A stretch of DNA of 7,325 bases from NCBI GenBank assembly GCA_947632575.1, contig CANRPV010000070.1, positions 1-7,325 of the forward strand. Direction: 5' to 3'. Each line of letters starts with the position of its first letter. The stretch's first letter is position 1. The DNA is from an uncultured Eggerthellaceae bacterium (lineage in GTDB: Bacteria; Actinomycetota; Coriobacteriia; Coriobacteriales; Eggerthellaceae). A program made the translations under genes and the position numbers. The notes under the pieces are model-generated. The model saw only the letters and a program-made list of their open reading frames with translations. It made no database searches and was not told the DNA's origin. Positions 5,661 through 7,325 of this stretch are shown piece by piece.

Positions 5661-6741
5661 AGACCGCAGCCTCGAGCTTTCGAGCCCGATCAGCCGCCTG
5701 AAGAGCCGTAATGAGCTCAGCCAAACCGGCTCCGCCAGCACTCAAAAGAACTCCGTTATAGGTACCGTTATAGCCGATGCGATGATCGGTGACCCGATCC
5801 TGGGGACCGTTATAGGTGCGGATTTTCTCAGCTCGATCTCCCGAGCCAATTTGAGCGAGACGCTCCGCCCCTTCCGCCGCCTGCTGTTCCGCGAGCATCT
5901 TTTCATAGAGTCGAGCACGCAGTACTGTCATCGCGGCCAGTTTGTTTTGGAGCTGCGACTTTTGGTCTTGGGACTGAACCACCAAACCCGTGGGCAGATG
6001 GGTGATGCGCACCGCCGAGTCGGTGGTATTCACGCACTGACCCCCGGGGCCGCCGGCGCGATAGACATCGATGCGAAGGTCGTTTTCGTTGATCTCCACT
6101 TCCACCTCATCCGCCTCAGGTAAAACCGCCACGGTAGCCGTCGAGGTGTGAATGCGACCCTGACTTTCGGTCTTGGGAACACGCTGTACGCGGTGCACGC
6201 CGCTTTCAAACTTCATCAGGGAATAGACCTTATCGCCTTTAACCTTGAACTGGATTTCCTTATAGCCCCCCGCCTCCGACGGAGACACATCTAAGGTTTC
6301 GGTCTTCCATCCCTGCTCACCGGCGAAGTGCATATACATACGATAGAGATCCCCGGCAAAGATCGCAGCTTCATCACCGCCAGCTGCGGCGCGAATCTCA
6401 ACGATGATGTCCTTCTCATCGGCGGGATCTGAGGGGATCAACATGAACTTGATGTCCTCCTCGAGCTGCGGCAGTCGCTCTTCGACGCCGGCGATCTCCT
6501 CTTGGGCGAATTCCTTCATGTCGGGATCCGAAAGCATCTCCTTGGCTGCCTCCAGATCATCGATGGCCTGAAGATATTCCCGCGCTTTTTTAACGAGCGG
6601 ACCCTGATTCGCATATTCTTTCGCTATGCGGTTGTATTCTTTTTGATCCCCTAAAACAGCGGGATCCCCCATTTTCGTCTGGAGCTCTTCGTAAGCGGCA
6701 ATGATTTTTGCCAGCTTGTCACGCATATTGCTATCTTGCAT
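5659..6741 (-). CDS. prfA: Peptide chain release factor 1
   Basis: RF1 recognises UAA and UAG in the ribosomal A site and triggers release of the finished protein. The 360-residue length is standard. The N-terminal helical domain spans about 1-100, followed by the PCRF core with EIRAAAGGDEAA (115-126). The codon-recognition PxT motif is Pro189-Lys190-Thr191 in HRVQRVPKTESQG, which marks RF1 rather than RF2 (SPF). The catalytic GGQ is 233-235 in RAGGPGGQCVNTTDSAVRI; Gln235 is the target of PrmC, encoded next. Cys236 stands where His or Ser is common. RTYNGPQDRVTDHR (308-321) is also typical. The start is ATG at 6739-6741 with GAGG about 10 bases upstream; an ATG five codons further in lacks such a site. 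The gene ends in UAG, a codon read by RF1 and not RF2. Confidence 0.97.
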   Translation of the reverse strand: MQDSNMRDKLAKIIAAYEELQTKMGDPAVLGDQKEYNRIAKEYANQGPLVKKAREYLQAIDDLEAAKEMLSDPDMKEFAQEEIAGVEERLPQLEEDIKFMLIPSDPADEKDIIVEIRAAAGGDEAAIFAGDLYRMYMHFAGEQGWKTETLDVSPSEAGGYKEIQFKVKGDKVYSLMKFESGVHRVQRVPKTESQGRIHTSTATVAVLPEADEVEVEINENDLRIDVYRAGGPGGQCVNTTDSAVRITHLPTGLVVQSQDQKSQLQNKLAAMTVLRARLYEKMLAEQQAAEGAERLAQIGSGDRAEKIRTYNGPQDRVTDHRIGYNGTYNGVLLSAGGAGLAELITALQAADRARKLEAAV

Positions 6742-6767
6742 GGATCTATAACCTCAGCTCTGAAATA

Positions 6768-6780
6768 GCCGATAATCGGC
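6768..6780. promoter_or_regulatory. 13-bp palindrome in the prfA leader
   Basis: GCCGAT-A-ATCGGC is a perfect dyad around one central base. It lies within the predicted 5' leader of prfA, about 10-20 bases after the inferred transcription start, where a repressor could bind. As RNA it would form only a 4-bp stem (GCCG/CGGC), so a DNA site or chance is more likely than a terminator for trxB. No known operator is recognised. Confidence 0.3.
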
Positions 6781-6795
6781 GAAACCTTTTGCTTC

Positions 6796-6823
6796 ATGAT
6801 AGCAGATAGCGCTTCAGTGTCGC
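6796..6823 (-). promoter_or_regulatory. Candidate prfA promoter, extended -10
   Basis: The minus strand reads TGCTATCAT, an extended -10 with TATCAT (complement of 6796-6801) matching the consensus at five of six bases and TGC directly before it. GCGACA (complement of 6818-6823), 16 bases upstream, matches the -35 at its last four positions. It sits in the 107-base trxB-prfA gap, where I found no clear trxB terminator, so prfA may be served both by this promoter and by read-through. Confidence 0.45.
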
Positions 6824-6848
6824 AGGCTCAGGCCAAGGGCTTCACATT

Positions 6849-7325
6849 CTAAAGATCGGCGTCAAGAAGATAATCTGCTGCCTCTTCGGCGCAGATGGCG
6901 CCATCGGCGGTAGCGGTCACCACTTGCCGCAATGTTTTGGTTCTCACATCCCCGGCAGCGAACACGCCCGGTACCGTCGTTATTCCCCGTTCATCGGCGA
7001 TGATGTGACCACTTTGGCTCAGATCCACCGCACCGGCGAGAAACTCCGTATTAGGGATGTTTCCTACAGCGATAAAGACGGCTGCAACCGGCAGAATCCG
7101 AGACTGCCCAGTTTTATTATTCTCCACTCGAAGACCTGTGAGCTTACCGTCTTCACTCACCATCTCACGGACCTCGTGGTTCCAGAGGATCTCGACGTTG
7201 GGCATTTCCTCAAGGCGGCGATGATAGATTGCGGTGGCGCGCAGACGATCACGCCTGTGGATGAGGTAGACCTTCGCACAGATACGCGCAAGATAAACGG
7301 CATCCGCGGCCGCCACGTTTCCCCC
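6849..7325 (-). CDS. trxB: Thioredoxin reductase, C-terminal part (runs off the right edge)
   Basis: TrxB passes electrons from NADPH through FAD and a redox cysteine pair to thioredoxin. The frame is open to the window edge, giving 159 residues that begin with GGNVAAADAVYL, the end of the GGGNxA NADPH-binding motif. They continue with the 2'-phosphate-binding HRRDRLRA, AVFIAVGNIPNT, the FAD-binding GVFAAGDVRTK and RQVVTATADGAICAEEAADYL near the C-terminus. The CxxC pair is expected a short distance upstream, outside the window, so I cannot exclude a CxxC-less paralogue of the family. The stop is TAG at 6849-6851. The apparent GTG start at 7316 is internal and not a real start. It lies 107 bases upstream of prfA on the same strand. 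Confidence 0.9.
   Translation of the reverse strand, partial: GGNVAAADAVYLARICAKVYLIHRRDRLRATAIYHRRLEEMPNVEILWNHEVREMVSEDGKLTGLRVENNKTGQSRILPVAAVFIAVGNIPNTEFLAGAVDLSQSGHIIADERGITTVPGVFAAGDVRTKTLRQVVTATADGAICAEEAADYLLDADL

Noticed and set aside
5417..5662. Plus-strand frame of 81 codons with an acidic repetitive tail (TEDETDDETDN)
   Set aside because: Most of it lies antisense to the start of prmC, a certain gene. The acidic tail is the plus-strand reading of the 12-bp repeat. I see no convincing ribosome site or promoter.
1..7325. A mobile element, defence island or new multi-gene system
   Set aside because: Every long gene is a recognised core-metabolism or translation gene in intact form. 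There are no transposase, integrase, terminal repeats, toxin-antitoxin pairs or unexplained open stretches above 300 bases.

Overview
The window is an ordinary stretch of bacterial chromosome packed with conserved core genes. GC content is a little above half by eye. Most genes lie on the minus strand, and every protein is intact except the two cut by the window ends. The protein set and the wording of RF1 (GGQCVN, VPKTES) and SerC remind me of Coriobacteriia (Actinomycetota, Eggerthella/Slackia/Cryptobacterium-like). That is recollection of family style, not a computed placement, so confidence is low to moderate. I see no insertion sequence, phage gene, CRISPR array, tRNA, rRNA or defence gene.

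Reading in the direction of transcription from the right edge, a minus-strand block runs trxB (C-terminal half only, 7325-6849), then prfA (RF1), prmC (RF1/RF2 glutamine methyltransferase) and punA (purine nucleoside phosphorylase). PrmC methylates the GGQ glutamine of the release factor encoded just upstream, and punA follows prmC by only 11 bases with its Shine-Dalgarno on the prmC stop codon. A candidate extended -10 promoter precedes prfA. The prfA-prmC gap is built from five degraded 12-bp tandem units and stays open in the prfA frame from one UAG to another UAG next to the prmC start, which is TTG.

A single plus-strand gene (3233-3769) encodes a gamma-class carbonic anhydrase-like hexapeptide-repeat protein with its own TATAAT promoter. 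It converges on punA and is divergent from serC.

The second minus-strand block is serC, serA, leuA (N-terminus only): phosphoserine aminotransferase, 3-phosphoglycerate dehydrogenase and 2-isopropylmalate synthase. SerA and SerC perform consecutive steps of serine synthesis; LeuA starts leucine synthesis and probably has a promoter of its own. The 108-bp serC-serA gap is the most structured non-coding piece in the window. It holds a hairpin on the serC stop codon, then an 11-codon open frame with a good Shine-Dalgarno whose coding sequence is itself a perfect 11-bp hairpin, followed directly by the serA ribosome binding site.

The genes are ordinary. The two points worth pursuing are the leader-like arrangement before serA and the UAG-to-UAG repeat between prfA and prmC. 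Neither is proven, and both rest on sequence pattern alone. No gap exceeds 300 bases.
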